Shown: one piece after another, positions 1 to 14,833 of the stretch | Position numbering within the stretch: position 1 is the stretch's first letter | How the letters are laid out: every line of letters starts with the position of its first letter | Assembly: GCF_020184175.1 (NCBI RefSeq) | Contig: NC_065531.1 | Location: forward strand, 77,098,604 to 77,162,603 | Length of the DNA: 64,000 nucleotides | Origin: Aphis gossypii | Lineage: Eukaryota > Arthropoda > Insecta > Hemiptera > Aphididae | Reading direction: 5' to 3' | Position numbers and translations under genes: made by a program | Notes under the pieces: generated by a model | Told to the model about the DNA's origin: nothing | Database searches by the model: none | Seen by the model: only the letters and a program-made list of their open reading frames with translations

Positions 1-1789
1 TTTATGACTTTTACAATACACCTATGATGTATATTAACTCCAATATACACAATATTATAATATAGTTCAACAAAGAACCGGACCTATGCACCAACCAGTT
101 TTTGTTGTCAATTACACGCAGTTGGTCACAGCAGCTTATTGTTTTTATTTTCACTTTTTTAGACATGGCATTATCACGCACGCCATACTATTATACTAAA
201 TCGGTCTTAATATACTTTTTTTGTTTCGAGTAATAGCGCCCGTTATTCAACTGGCTCCCGTTCCAATATACAATCATAATAATAAATTCCAAATCTTGAC
301 AGACGTGAGCGATTTTCAATCAATAGTCAGTAAATCCGTTGCACACGCACATTCACGGCGTAATTAGAAACTATAACAAATCAATAACAACAATGAATTA
401 TGAGATAAATATTGATATTTAACTTATTTGATCTGAACGGATTTTGTAGACATTTATTTTGTTTTTTTTTTTACTTAATCTACTACATTAATCTGTTAAA
501 TTTATGCAATTCTTCACTTTCGCACGAAAATCCAACTTTGGTACGGTTAGTACGATGCTTATTATAGATTGGTTTAATGCCAATATTATCATAACCGTCA
601 AAATGACGATAATATATAATATATAATTTCTAATATCTTACTATATCTACACTGCAGCGACGGTCCTAATTTGTATTAATGTATTATTGATTACAGATTA
701 AAATAATTTGCCAATAGGTATACGTACTTTAATCGATGTTTTTTTATTATTGATTATTAAATACATCGACATCTAGGTCATTAGTATAAGAATTTTTAGT
801 AAAGTTAGCTGTTATTTACATTACTTTTTTTTTTTTATAAATTAAATTCTACAATTTAGTTATTTTTAATTTTGTTCTTTAATCGATGTATGAGTTCATT
901 GTACTAGAATTATACTTAACACCTATAACAATATTATGATGTTCACACATCTGTTTATTACTCACCATACAATATGTTATATAGATTTTTTTAGTATTCG
1001 GTAAAGTAGATTGTACATATTAATATGCCTTGTGTGGAAAGTAGTTTTGTAGGTTTTGTTATAGTATACATGATTTATCGTTTAATTGCGTTTATTTAAA
1101 TATAACAGAATTTCACTCAATTTATTATGATATTATAGTACATAGTATTCATAAATGAACATATTAGTTTTAGTATTATAAATTCAAATGACCATTTTAA
1201 ATTAAAATTAATATGTAACAGTTATTATATCATATAATAATAATAAGAAGAAAAAAATTTGAGTTGTTTTTATTTTCAAGGATAACTGAAAAATTGTTTT
1301 TTTTTTTACATGCATTAAAATTTGTCTTATGAAAGTTGATATTATTTTTCGTCCTCGTCTCGTCCCACACAAATAGCCTAATAATATTCCCCATCGAATT
1401 ATTCCTTGTAGTACCCATAATATATTAATATACGAAAACGAATTTATTTTTGATTTTTACAATTAAAATGCTCGTGAGTGCTTACAAAAGTAGTGAATAG
1501 GTAGCATAATATCGTCGTAATAATCATTAAAAAAAAAAACCCCTGTACGTATACATATTAATAATAATAGTAATGAATAAAAAAAAATAATAACGGGACA
1601 TTTCGATGGTTTGGGTATAACGTGCACACTGCACACGCATAGTTTTGCGGACGACTTCATTCCGTCACATGTCTGAAAGTTCAATAGAACAACGACAATT
1701 ACTGCGCACACACGTGGGCACGAGGACTGCAAAAAAAAAAAAGGAAAAGGAAACGTGTAATAAAGAAAATTAGAAATACTTTTACGGTT

Positions 1790-3170
1790 GTCAGCGTTTA
1801 CGAATTCGTTTCCGGTCCACGCACCCGATTCGCACCAATATAACGTAGGATATAGGCTTCGGCCGTATTATTGAATATATATAACACCAACACACCTTTT
1901 ATAATATATATATATACACGGACGTCGACTCGTCGAGTCACGATGGCGGTTTTAGATCGTCCGGAAACGGAGAAAAAATATATAAAAATTGCTAACCTAA
2001 CCCGTGTGTTACGGGACGTTTGACGAGGCCCGAAGATTTCCACTCGCGTGCCTTTTGCACTTTTTACCTCGTTTACAATCGACTTGCCACAAGCGTACAA
2101 TGTATTTTTTGGGTTCTCTTTTGGGCGGAAAACTGCAATTTTTGCGTTTCGAACAGTGATCGTTCGTCGCAGTGTGCAGTGTGTACTCGTACCTACGTAT
2201 AGTGTTCTAAAAATAGCGATGTTATTAAAACAACCGCGATAACGTATAGTTGCGGCGACGACGACGACAATATGTCGTCACGCGTTTCACGCCGCCGCCT
2301 GCCGCGGCGATTAATCGCCTCGCGCCGAACGTCATCTAGCCCGACATCGCGCGTTGTCGTTACCCTGGGGGCCTTGGACCGATCGAAATGGAAGGAAGTA
2401 AACAAATAAAATATAATATGTACAATCGTCACCGCCGCTGCATAAGATCGCCACGACACACGTATTATGCGCGTGTAATAATATGTTATTATCGCAAAAC
2501 TCCGCAGTAATACACATCGCAGCGCATTATTATTTGCGCTTGACTTTCCGCAGTCGCGGTGTACCCTTGGCATTGGCCGGACCGTAAATGGTAGCGCAAT
2601 CACCGCGGTTCGTGTGATATACGATGTGTTCGCGTCATAGTAGTATATTATGTTATATATGGTACTTTGCGCGCTTATAATCATATCGTCTGTGTATGGC
2701 GACCGACGGATCGCGGAAATCCATTACCCCGAAAAAAAAAAAATAAATACTTACGCCCGTCCGGGCCGTGACTCGAGCGCGAAAAACGTGGCCGATCCGA
2801 ATGCGACCAAGGTCGAACGCTGCAAGCGCGCGCGTATTTGCACCGGTGCCAAGTCGGTTTATACCTGCGCCGTGTCGTTTCGTTCGTAATAATTTTTACT
2901 CTATTTTTCCCCGTCGTGAAATCCGTCGCACCGTCCCGCTGCCGAGTCGAGGTGTACGCGCGAGCTATAGAGATATTATTATGCGATATATTTGTCACTA
3001 TGTACATACCGAGCACGAACCTCGGCGTGTGTAAAACTGTAAGAGTAAGCGTGTATTTTAAACGTTTTTGGCATTTCGCCTCGTATATCTACGTGGACCG
3101 CTTTTGTAGGGACGCGAACGATGTAATCACGGCGATTCAACCCCCGCAGCAAACGTATACTGCGATATAA
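1790..3170. promoter_or_regulatory. CpG-rich patch, possible promoter or untranslated first exon
   Basis: Compared with the AT-rich DNA on both sides this stretch is visibly rich in CG dinucleotides, for example around 2240-2340 and 2750-2960. Open frames occur on both strands and overlap one another, which is typical of stop-poor GC-rich DNA rather than coding sequence. No TATA box or start site could be fixed. The assignment as regulatory is inference only. Confidence 0.25.
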
Positions 3171-4317
3171 ATTATTTAATTAAATAGTACGCTATTGTTA
3201 CATTATATATTTTATTTTTATTCGCTTACACGAGTAATACAAGATGAAATTCCACTTGTGTAGTCATCCCTCAAGTCCTCCTCACATTCGAACGTTGAAT
3301 ATCGCGGTTTTCACCTGATAACTAAACGTATTACATTACATAAAGTATGCAGTTATATGAATGCATAACGGGAAAACGTAGTATCGCATCATCTATACGT
3401 ACAGGTATATAGTCTGTATCACCTCGTTCATACCTATATACAGGAGATTCATCAAATATACGTGCGTCTTTCTTTTATCCTTTAATAATGATGTTATCGT
3501 TAACATAGTACAACGAAATCGATTTTTTATACCATTTAAAGAGTATCTTGTGTCGATACAAACGGTTGATGAAAAGCAACCCATCTTAATTGTCATGTCG
3601 ATGCATTTTAGGTTTGTAATAATTATAAATTACATTATTTAACCGTTATTTTGATGTATATATATTTAGAAATATTGAACCATGATTAATAATAATATAT
3701 TATATTAACTTATTTTTCTTTTAGAAGTTGACACCTATGTATACAGGGTGACAAACTAACACTGAGGCGCTAATAATCTAGATATAGGTACGTTTCTATG
3801 TCGCTAGTTCGAGTCACACGATGTATAATTCTTATCGTTGACTATACATTGACATGTCTACAATTAATTATATTATAATGCGCACAAGTACACGAACAAT
3901 GACCGCGTCAACTCATACATCAACAACCGCGTAAATAATCCGTAGGATAATTGTACGCAACTGCGACGTAAAACTGCCTTATAGTTTATAGACTATATAA
4001 TTTTTTTTTTTTTTTAATTACCTACATACGAGCGTACAATCATAAACTTCGAAAACATTTTAAAAAAAAAGTGAGGTCGGTACTTATGATGCTCATGCGG
4101 TATAAGAATATAAAAATCAACCGATGCGAAACGAATTCAAGCGACGACGATATTACACGCATGCCCGGAAAATACCGTGCACTGCAATGTTTGAGAACGC
4201 CTTTAATAATAGTAATAATATTATACTTTGTCGAGTAACCATACCAGCGATACTGAACGCTCTTGATCCGGAGGTATAGTAACCGGTTGTATCTACGTAA
4301 AGTCGTATTGGGAACTG

Positions 4318-4900
4318 CAGCAATTGTAACATTGAATCGTCGAGGTGGGCGTTGTAGTAAGGAAAAAGTCGAAACTATGTAATAATAAAATGTGTGTTAT
4401 AAGTCTATAACCATTATCACTGTACACGACACAATAATACGATATAATATTCTAACAACGTAGTATCGCTTAATTTTTTTGAAAAACACAAAAACAAATA
4501 TTTAAGATTTTTTTCGAGCTCGTTTACAAATTTGGTACCCTATACCATAAATTAAAATTGTTTCGAATGGAATAACATTTATTGTAACAGTTATGAAAAA
4601 CTCATCCGTGGCGAATAGAAATCCTTCTCCTCTGAATAACAAGTATCGTGCTCAGCCCCCTCCCCAACCAATCGCGTACATAACAATTATAGAGTACTAA
4701 TAATTTTCAAAACCGAATATGCAAAAATATATACATAGTTGTAACATTGAAACGTCGAGGTTGGCGTCGTAGTAGGGAAAAATCGACTATTGAATAATAT
4801 TATATAGTGTGTTATAATAGTTTATGATGCATCATTATCGCCGTACGTTCATCACAATGCAATAATAATAATGTGATATAATATTCTATCAGCGTAAGCG
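4318..4900. repeat. Diverged local direct duplication, two copies of about 150 bp
   Basis: A block starting 'ttgtaacattgaatcgtcga' at about 4324 recurs as 'ttgtaacattgaaacgtcga' at about 4740. Both copies continue through a similar 'ggcgt-gtagta-ggaaaaa-tcga' stretch, a 'gtgtgttata' segment and a 'gatataatattcta' segment. The copies lie roughly 416 bp apart and differ by scattered substitutions and indels. No open frame crosses both. Confidence 0.65.
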
Positions 4901-7583
4901 GTCAAAACCACGTCACCGTCATAAACTTGTTACTAATCGACTGTACACATATTATTGGGTATTATATCGCGTTTAAAACGGAAACGTTGTCCACCATAAT
5001 ATAATATAATACTATATACAGTAGGTACAACAATGTCCAAGCGGCAGCCGCCAGTGAGTCTGTATAGTTTTATATACCGCGAGGCCAGTCGTGCACATAG
5101 TCCGTCCCGAAGTTCGACAATGATTACAACTCGTATACACGTTCGGTAAACACACAGAAGAATTCTGGGAAAAAACGAACTCGGCGACAGTTTTCCTCCG
5201 TCGAGTACAATAATATTTACACAATCGATTATAATATTATATAAATCCTATGACAGTCGTTTGTCGAATCTGCGCACTCGACGAAATGTGCAGTTTTACC
5301 GAGTCTACACCCACGACGACCGCGTCGTGTTTTAGTCGTTTTCGATTAGGACAAAATCTTTATTAAGTCGATTTTCCGCAGACGACGTGATGTTTCGATG
5401 TTTCGTGGCGAGTCGACGGCGTCGTGTCGACGACACGACAACGACAATAATCGTAGAGAGATATGACAAAATACAAAATCAACACCGCGAAATTTTTCCA
5501 GAAATCTGGGGCAGCGTGATGGCGTCAAGTGAACCGAAAAAATCGTACGCCCGTGTGTGTTTATACGCGTGTTTGAGTGTATGTGTTGGTGCGTGAGATT
5601 TTCCGTCCAAACGAAGAGGAGAGAGACCGAAATATTCCTCGACGAGCGAACCACGACGGGTCATGCACCGCCACTGCACCAGATTTCAGTTTCGGGGCGA
5701 CGACATTATAAACGCGTATTATGTGCCGCCTCATCGACATCGACTCGTCACCTCTTTTCGCGCATATCTCTTATACGTAATTGTACGATAACATTGTTTT
5801 GACACGAAACGAACAGAGCGTATATAGGTGTGTTATAGCCATAAAAATCTCCAAAGTACATATAATTAGATATTAGCAATATTCCAAAAAGTATGATTAC
5901 AGAATAACGCGAGATCGTATTAATACGTCGTATTATTAAACCTACGTCGAATGTCTGTTTTCCTCTTTCTTTGGGAAAACCGAAAAATAGTGACTACTTA
6001 TCTCAAAAAGCAATGTCTTAAAATCGAATGTTTAATAAAATGCATTGCTATAAATTAATGTCTAGTCATTTGTATACAAGTGAAAAAAAATATTCAAACG
6101 TTTTAAGTAGATTCCAATTGTAATGGCAATAAAATAAATTACGCGAAACAATGTGTTTTTACCATTCGTGTTCTAATCGTTCTATAAAAAAAAAAACTAT
6201 TAATTAACAAATTATTAGTTAACTCTTATTCTTACACCTAACCTGTCCTAAAGGCTATATTATACGTGCATAAAATCCGCATACCTAATAATTTATAGTC
6301 ATTTTTTATCGATCGATATTTACGTACGTTTAATTTATTCATACTTCAATAATAATTACGAGTATACTGCACGATATTATAATAGTTATTAATCGTCATT
6401 ATAAACACTTAAATTATAATTTATAAGTAATAGAATTTTGATATACTATCGTATTGTCCGATAATTATTATTAGGCGTATCCATGTACATTGTATAGTAA
6501 TAAAAAATAATAAAACAATTGGCCTATAATGTTATAATATAGTCACTTGGTATATCTATATAGGTAATAATAATAATAATGTGTACCTTGTCTCACTAGT
6601 CGTTACGTTTAAACTTTACATGCAGCTCGAAACGGGTCTCGCGATTTTCGCCGCAGCGTCCACTTCGATGGTGTTAAGTCTCCCAAACGTACCTACATAA
6701 ACAATCGACGTCGATAAACATCAGGAAATTCAACTAATCGAATTTAAAAGCGTTTTTTATACGCAATAATGCTATATTACTATTTTACTCGTTTTGAATG
6801 AGACATTCAGCTGATACCTATAGATCTAGTTTTGCGATTGGGCGAATGCAATTGAATATCCACTTCTTTCCTTTTGACCTTTTTTCCACCTAACAGATGA
6901 AATTCCAAATATTAATTTTATTTCACATCTGGTTTACGTGCTATCGTCACACGTATAAACTCTCGACCTGATAAAAAGTTATTTAGTATCAATATCTTTT
7001 TTGTGTATACATACAATTTATTGTTTATAGTTTATCTTAAATAAAATACCACACATAAATTGTGTATATTAATATTGAGATTGCCTAATTCTTTTGGAAA
7101 ATTCTTAATCCGTTGCATAAAATATTGTTTGTGTATTTTCGTATTTAAATATTCAAAGTTACAAAACATGAAATTCACTTATTAAATACCATTAGCTATT
7201 GGTATGATAAACTGACCATGATACAACAGTTCGTTTTATATACATAGCGGCCTCTTTAAATATTCGCATTGGGTTATAGATTGATTAATAATATACTTAT
7301 CATTTATAAAAATAAGTATTGTGTTAAGTATATAATATTATAAGCTGCGTCATCGTTAGTTTGACTAATGGAAATATTTCTAAAAACTATTAGGGCACAC
7401 TAAAATTACTATGGGTAATTTTTTAAGGTATAGATGACGTATGTTTATATTTAAAAATGATTTTGAATGATAATATTTCCATTTAACGATAAATTTGCAA
7501 ACGCATTCCTCGTCAAATATTATCTTTAAGTATTGTAATTATATTTCTATACAGTATAGAAATACATTTCAATAAAATACACC

Positions 7584-7623
7584 ATACACACACACACACA
7601 CACCACACACACACACACACACT
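7584..7623. repeat. (CA)n microsatellite
   Basis: A run of CA dinucleotides interrupted once by 'cc'. A shorter CA tract follows at about 7783-7794. Confidence 0.9.
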
Positions 7624-10600
7624 ATTACAAACATAAATTATTGTTAACCATCTGGTAAAACGACGTGAAAAAATATTATGATGTGCACTTTAAATCCATT
7701 TTCGTTTTAATATAAACCGTCAAAATGATCACACCTACACGCACTATAATCAAATTAACATTACGTACGGCAAAAAGGTAAACACACACACACACTAATA
7801 CCTACATACCTATACACACTAATCTAATTTACGATATATTCGCTGTGTCACCGTCGTCGAAACGTTTAGAACACGACTATAATACTGCCATGAACTTTCT
7901 AATAACATAAATTCTCCTGCAGCTCCTGTAAACCCCCAACCGATAAATCGGGCCACATATTTACGTTTTTCTCTCTGTATATAAGGCACTATATATCCTT
8001 GGGGAAAATCTTCGTTCAAATTCAGTGTACTTTAACTGTCAAACCGATTTGTTTACAATTCATCGATTATTATCTACTCCGTCGTCGGCTTTCCAATTAT
8101 GATTTTATCGTTAACTGTTAACATCACTATTTTTATTTAACTTATAAACTTGTACCTATAATCTATATATATTATCGTTTAGTCATCGTCGTATGCTTAA
8201 CACTTCATTAAAACAGTTATTATAGTATTATACTATAATATGACGAAGTTGTATAAGAACTATGTACTTGTTATGCAAATTTAATAATCAAATAAACATA
8301 ATTAATATAATATAATATCATAAATCACAGGAGACCAGTATCAAAGAAATACTAATTCATAGTTTACAAAAACCGATTTACGTTCGATTGCCAACAAATA
8401 AAACGAATATAGTTTTATTCATGATGTAGGAAAAATAAATTATTGCTTCGATACTACGATCACTCTTATATCATAAACCATATTGATTTTAATGTCATCG
8501 AGATTTGACATGACATTTAAAATATTACTCTTCGACAATAATGAATTATCATACCGTATATACATACCGTCTATAATGGACGTGAACAAATTTTATATAA
8601 AAGTTTTTTTAGGATCTAATATAACGAAACCAGTACACAATAACAATAATTATTCATCACTCTTTAAAAATAATAATATTTTATCACAATTTTGATTAGT
8701 GTAGTTAATTAAATCATTTGGTAATCAACATTTTTATTACGGAATTTTGAAGGATTTTTTTTTTTTAAGTTACGAAACTAGAATCATAATATACTATAGT
8801 TCACGTTTACAACACACCGGACGAATGATACCTTTAAAGATAATGTACCAAATAATTAATTATATCATTGCTCAACAGTAATATGTTACTTACCGTGAAA
8901 GTTTTTAATTATAGTTATCTATGCGGTAACTCCAAAACTAGTGTTATAAGACGTATAACTATACGAATAACTCTTCAACCGTACTGCATACTACTGCACA
9001 ATTCGTCACAATATAGTTATTAATTCTATCTGTAACACTATAAGTGTTAACAATTTATCACAACTCGATGATGTAGCACACTGTTCTAAATACTGTTTAT
9101 ACCCACAAGTATAATAAGTGTAATTTATACGAAACTAAATAATAATATGTACGTTATGGAAACTCATAATTTAAAAATCTACTACTTTCGAAATTTCGCC
9201 TGAACAAAAATAGTATTTATCACACTTCCTATGACTGTCATATACATAATAATATAAAACACGATAATATTGTTTCACGGATTAGGGCGAGTCGATCTGG
9301 CGATTCATCGACTGTGACAATATTATATTATTGTATATAAACAATCTATATATTTGTATTAAAAATTTATTACATGTTAGGTTATGCAAAAATAAAATTC
9401 TTTCTTAAATGAACTATGATATGAATTCGATAATTCTATTTACTATACACTTAAAGTTACGTATCGAACTATGTTACACGGATCTTTGGAAATGATCTAT
9501 ACTTCGAGTGAACGCGACACACGATCATTGTATTAATACAAAGTATTAATCACAGAATGACGGAGCTGGCCCCGATCGATCACGCCCGAGTCCTCGTCCG
9601 ATTTTCGCGGCGAGGTAGGTAGATATTATATTATTATAGTCTTGGCAGTCTTGGAAACTCGACGACAAATGAACAACAGCGTGTGCGGATAATAATAACA
9701 CGAATACCTGCAATACCCGTGTACATCGTCCTGCAGGATGACCGCAAGGACGAGAAGAAAAAACTCGGAGTAAAAGAACTAAGAAGAACGAACAGAAAAA
9801 AAAAATAAAAAATATATATATACATAACAAACCACCGACAGTAGAGTCCGGTAATGACCGGCTTGGTCTTATACCAAATACGGAAACTAGTATTTTTCTC
9901 GTGTACGCGTTTCCAACCGATATTTATCATAATCTCATGTACGCGCATGTACACGACGACTCTCCGAGTCGGCCGTTTAAGTACACGCGTATTATATATA
10001 TATTATTATTATTATTATATTCGTATTGAATGTGAAAAAAAATATATTGCGATAATAGTCATCGCGGTAGCGCGTATACAATACTATTATGATATATATA
10101 GTGACTAGTGAGCGCTAATAATTTTCACAGGAAAAAAACACGTCTACTCTACTAGAATTATAACGACAACGTTTTGTTGAGTCTTGTAAAATAAAAACAT
10201 TTCGATGAGTTTTTAAAAATAATATATTCGTGCGGAGTTCGATATTTCAATTTCCGTCGTGCAACCCGAATCCTAATTTATAGATACCTACCTACGCGAA
10301 TTTGCCGAAAAACGACCAATATCACAAAGAATTGTCCTTTCGCGATTTCGAATTATTATTAATAATATTGTTTTAGATACTTGGTCCGTGTACTAATAAA
10401 TACATTTGTCTCCCGACGATATGTAATCATTATTCTCGTCGCGTAGCCCGATAAATCTCAATGTTTACGCGAAATTAAACATAATATATTGTGACCGAAT
10501 ATGTTAACGGTAAACCTTAAAATCTAATACCTACTGCAAATTTAAAACAAAAATTCGTTTCTTTTATCGTCTTTATGAGGACGAAAGTTGTCTATCAAAA

Positions 10601-13600
10601 CGATCGTCTAAGGACCTTATAACTCTAATATTTTTTCTCCACTCAACACGCTAATATCGTTTGATCGTTAAAGGTGCGATATTTTTTTTTTTAAAAACTG
10701 TCCTATCATCGTCTTTATAAGATATTTTATAGACTCCTAATTTGAATACTCCTCACTAGGTATCCATACTAGTATTTCATCATCCAAAGTATACGTACAC
10801 GAACAACACCAACCGTTATGATAATATCGTGACGATCGTCAAATAGCACTCAAAGTGTCTATTCTGTACTATAATATACGTAATATAATGTATATATATG
10901 TACACTTGTGTAAACTCGCTATCCGTTTCCTGGTTATATACGACCGCGGTTTATCGCGTCGTTTAATTACTTGTATATTACATTTCAAACGCCAAGGTTT
11001 CAAAGATTATTCAAATTTATTTTTTTACTTAAGATTTAAACTGAAAGATTAAGTTTAACGGCCACAATCGAATTTTGAATTCAAACAAAACATATGCAAA
11101 ATAGAATATTATTAGCTATACCTATATTATAATATGTATATTATAATATAATATAATATATTATACGGTAACTTTATACCATACGGAAAAATATATATTA
11201 TTATACGTCCCTGATTAATGTACAGACATAGCTTTGTAAACGCTTTTATTATCATCGTATAAATTTATACATAAGTATGTTTTAGCGAATTATGAACAGT
11301 GAATAGCTCTATCGATAAAATGTATAATACATTTATATATATATCATTGGCGGTGTTGCGTTTCGATTTAATCGCGTTGTACACATACCTATCTAAGCGT
11401 AATGATTTTATAACATCGTACAAGGTTTATTTTCCGTCTCCCACTATCGCGAGATTTTTCTAACCAATACTATAGTCTAATAGCGTAATATTCATATTTT
11501 GATACATACCCATATGATATTTACAACAATAGCTGAGTAGCATGTGAATTTTGAACGTTGACATCGTGTCTACAATTTTTATAGTAAATAAAATTCGATA
11601 TACTTTCAAAAACTTTAGATTACTCGCCTCACTTTACGGCGTACAATATAATATGATAGGTACCTGCTTGGTTACGCGAATAGTCGCGGGCCAAACTCGT
11701 TTCACGTGCACCGAATAAGGTACAATACAGATATTTATATATATTATGCCTATATGCATATAACTACTCGGGGCTATTTAATTGTTTCTTTTTTTTTTAT
11801 TCCGATCGTTCCTACAAAACCATACCTACATATACAACGATAATTATAACATCAATCTCGTCGATCTCGATCGAAGGAGCTGTATTTATCGCGGGCGTTA
11901 ACATCATACATAATAAATATATATATTTAGGTTATTATACCTAATGCATTAAAACCACGCGTGGCCCCATTCTATATCGCTGTCTCGAATACGTCAACGG
12001 TTAGATACCTACGATAGAAACGTATTCGTGGAAGGGACTTAGAGCTCTCCATATAACCAAGTTTCAAGAATATATTTTTCTATTAAATTTGCATTGTACA
12101 AAAATTAATATGAAAATTAGTTTTAGAATAAAATAGATTAAAATTAAAAAACTGATTAATAAGCCTGATGTGCATTCATGTACTTAATTCTTCAAATATG
12201 TACTTATTTATTTATTTTTCAAAAAATTAAAACTTCATTTTTTTTTTTTTTTTAGTATTATAGTAATAGTTAATGAAATTTTAGTTTTAATATTAGAAAT
12301 GTATACAAACCTTAGGCTAGCCTTGTTTTCATCATTATTTATACAACATCTATAAAAAAAGATTATAATTAGAACAGATTACGTTAATACACTAAAATTA
12401 TTTTTTTACCTTAAAATAGTCATGAAATATCATAGCTAATTATTAAATCAATAATTTTTTAAGATTTTTGAAATTAAAAGATTTTCTGTTTAGTGTCAAG
12501 ATATTTTTGTGCAGAGAGAACAAACATCTTCAGATATTATTGTGACAAACACGCCATGTCGCTTCTGGTTAAATCTTCATGGTACATCCAAATCACCTAT
12601 AAGGTTTTAAAAGTGTTGTGTAAATAATACAAATACATTTTACACTTAAACATTAAAATATCCATTATATACCAGACACAACAATAAGCAGACATTTTGT
12701 ATTGTCTTAGTGATTATATTTTAATATATTTTCAATGTCATTACAACAACAGACGACAAAAAAAAAACTAGTTATAGGTTATAGGCTAAGTAGCCAAGTA
12801 GGTACTTGTATATTTGCGCTGGCTGTATATAATAATGGCCATATAGTGTATAGACACATAGTTGAATCTTGTATATATGATCAATATATTGTGTTAAATA
12901 AATACACGAAATATTAAGTGATCGACAAATGATTAATGAAAGTCTAGGTAGTCTAGCCGACAACACTCGAAGAGCTCTTTTACCCAATGACCCCTATATG
13001 CTCAAAAACGAATAAAAAATATCTATTCGTATACGTCCGACCCACCACCCGAATCGTATTATAATATCGTGAAACACGCCGAGAGGCGCTTTTCATTTGT
13101 TTCGTCCGGATCATCGATCGCGGGTCCGGGAATGCAAAATTATATATTTTAATTTTCGGGTACGCTTACGATTTTTCGCCGCTGTATCATCTCCGGCTCG
13201 ACCCGGATATACGAAAACGAAATTTTAATATTTAATAATCGTTTCCTGTATAGACGTGAAATCCCATTTGTATATAATCACGTTGTGTATACACGGTATT
13301 TTCGGTCGGTATACGAGTATAATATAATGTTATTTAGGTAGGAGAATACGTTTACCAAATTAGGATTTTACGACGGTTGTTGGGATAATAGTACTTAGCA
13401 CGCGCCGTATACGGAATAAAGTTCTTGAACGAGTATTCAAATTCCGGAAGCGCGTTCAGTGTTCGCCTATCACGATCATACATCTATAATATTAATACAT
13501 TTATATTATTTTCCAAACCACAGCCGCCGTGGTGATTTACAGTGCGTTCGCAAAATCGTGTCAAAAGGGTCGGACCGGGTCCAAGGCCTTCCCGTCCAAC

Positions 13601-13721
13601 TGGCGTATTTCTATACATGCGTAGATAATAATTTATATTATTATATTGTATGACTACTACCGAATGACACGACACGTCGCAACGATTGTAATATTGTAAC
13701 AAACTTATGCGTACAGCCGTA

Positions 13722-13987
13722 CAGGGTGATTTGATTTTTCCGTTACCAACAGTGTAGTATTCATGTAGCTGTTGTAATATACGTTTTATCCGTGAATTTA
13801 TTACAGCCGCTTTGTATAATACCTAGAACATAGAATTTAAAATAAAATGTAACTACCTTAGAAATCACTATACACGACAGAAAATAGTGTATTATATTTG
13901 TAACATTATAAACTCTATCGAATAATATTTTTTTAGTCACAAAAATCGAGCGACTAAATTAGTGTACAAACTAAAAAGATCATCCTG
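13722..13987. mobile_element. Small TA-flanked element (MITE-like)
   Basis: The left end reads 'cagggtgat' directly after a TA. The right end reads 'atcatcctg' directly before a TA, giving inverted ends of about ten bases with one mismatch. The 266-bp interior has no coding potential. TA target duplications and 'CAGGGTG' ends suit non-autonomous Tc1/mariner-type elements. The ends are short, so the call is tentative. Confidence 0.45.
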
Positions 13988-14473
13988 TATATTGTATATA
14001 AACATATTAAGCACACCGCGGTCAGCGTATTTTATATTTATTTACGACGTGAACGTACATTTTTCGACACGGATCGAGAAGCAAGAATAATATATATAAT
14101 ATCGCGTAATATATAATATTATTGTAATCGTAGGTGGTTTATCGAACACATTTTGCGGAACACATAGTACCTACATAAGTTATATACCATTATATAGACT
14201 AAAGTATATTATTAAAATATTATTAAATTATCGGCGTGACGTGTCTTTCGAAATTGCCTCTTTAAGTGTAATAATTTGTAGTTGGCTCCGATATACGCGT
14301 GTTCTGATCATGATTTTCGCCATCCACGGCCTCGTGACGTTTAATTAATGACGTTTTCGAACGATTCCATACGTATAAATGCGGACTCGGTTTCGAGACG
14401 GACGTCATCTCGTCATTTATCAACTAAGCGAGCAAAACTGATCCTTCAAGCCTCCGTCCTCATCCTTTGCTCT

Positions 14474-14495
14474 CGTCCGTCCGTCCGTCCGTCGG
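14474..14495. repeat. CCGT tetranucleotide tandem repeat
   Basis: About five copies of a CCGT unit inside a CpG-rich patch at roughly 14280-14640. Coding use is not supported. Confidence 0.75.
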
Positions 14496-14801
14496 CGTTT
14501 AATTCGAAAACCGACGGACACGAACGTTTGTCATTTTTCATCGTCTTCGGCGACAGGTGCGACGCGCACGCGAAAAACGATATTCGCCGCACCGTCAAAG
14601 TATCGTCCATTGCCGTTTCGCTATGTCAACCACAATCGTCGCTATATGATATTACTATAGTAATCGGTGCACTTAATATTATAATATATTATTATCATTC
14701 TGATTTCCGTAAATACAATCGCATTACTGAGCTCAAATATAATGTTATTATCGTAGTTATCTCCGTCACACGCGTGAAAATCTGTACAGATATCTAACGT
14801 T

Positions 14802-14833
14802 ATATTATTATTATTATTATTATTATTATCATC
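14802..14833. repeat. (ATT)n microsatellite
   Basis: Uninterrupted ATT/TTA trinucleotide run. Similar tracts occur at 10003-10020, 17703-17740 and 20411-20440. Confidence 0.9.

Noticed and set aside
2193..2684. 163-codon minus-strand frame
   Set aside because: Arginine-rich low-complexity product in CpG-rich DNA with overlapping frames on both strands; no coding signature.
7819..8019. 66-codon minus-strand frame with an ordinary-looking composition
   Set aside because: Isolated, no neighbours, no domain and no splice partner; kept out for lack of support.
14348..14797. 149-codon + strand frame in a CpG-rich patch
   Set aside because: Contains a CCGT microsatellite, lacks conserved motifs and splice support; stop-poor because of local GC content.
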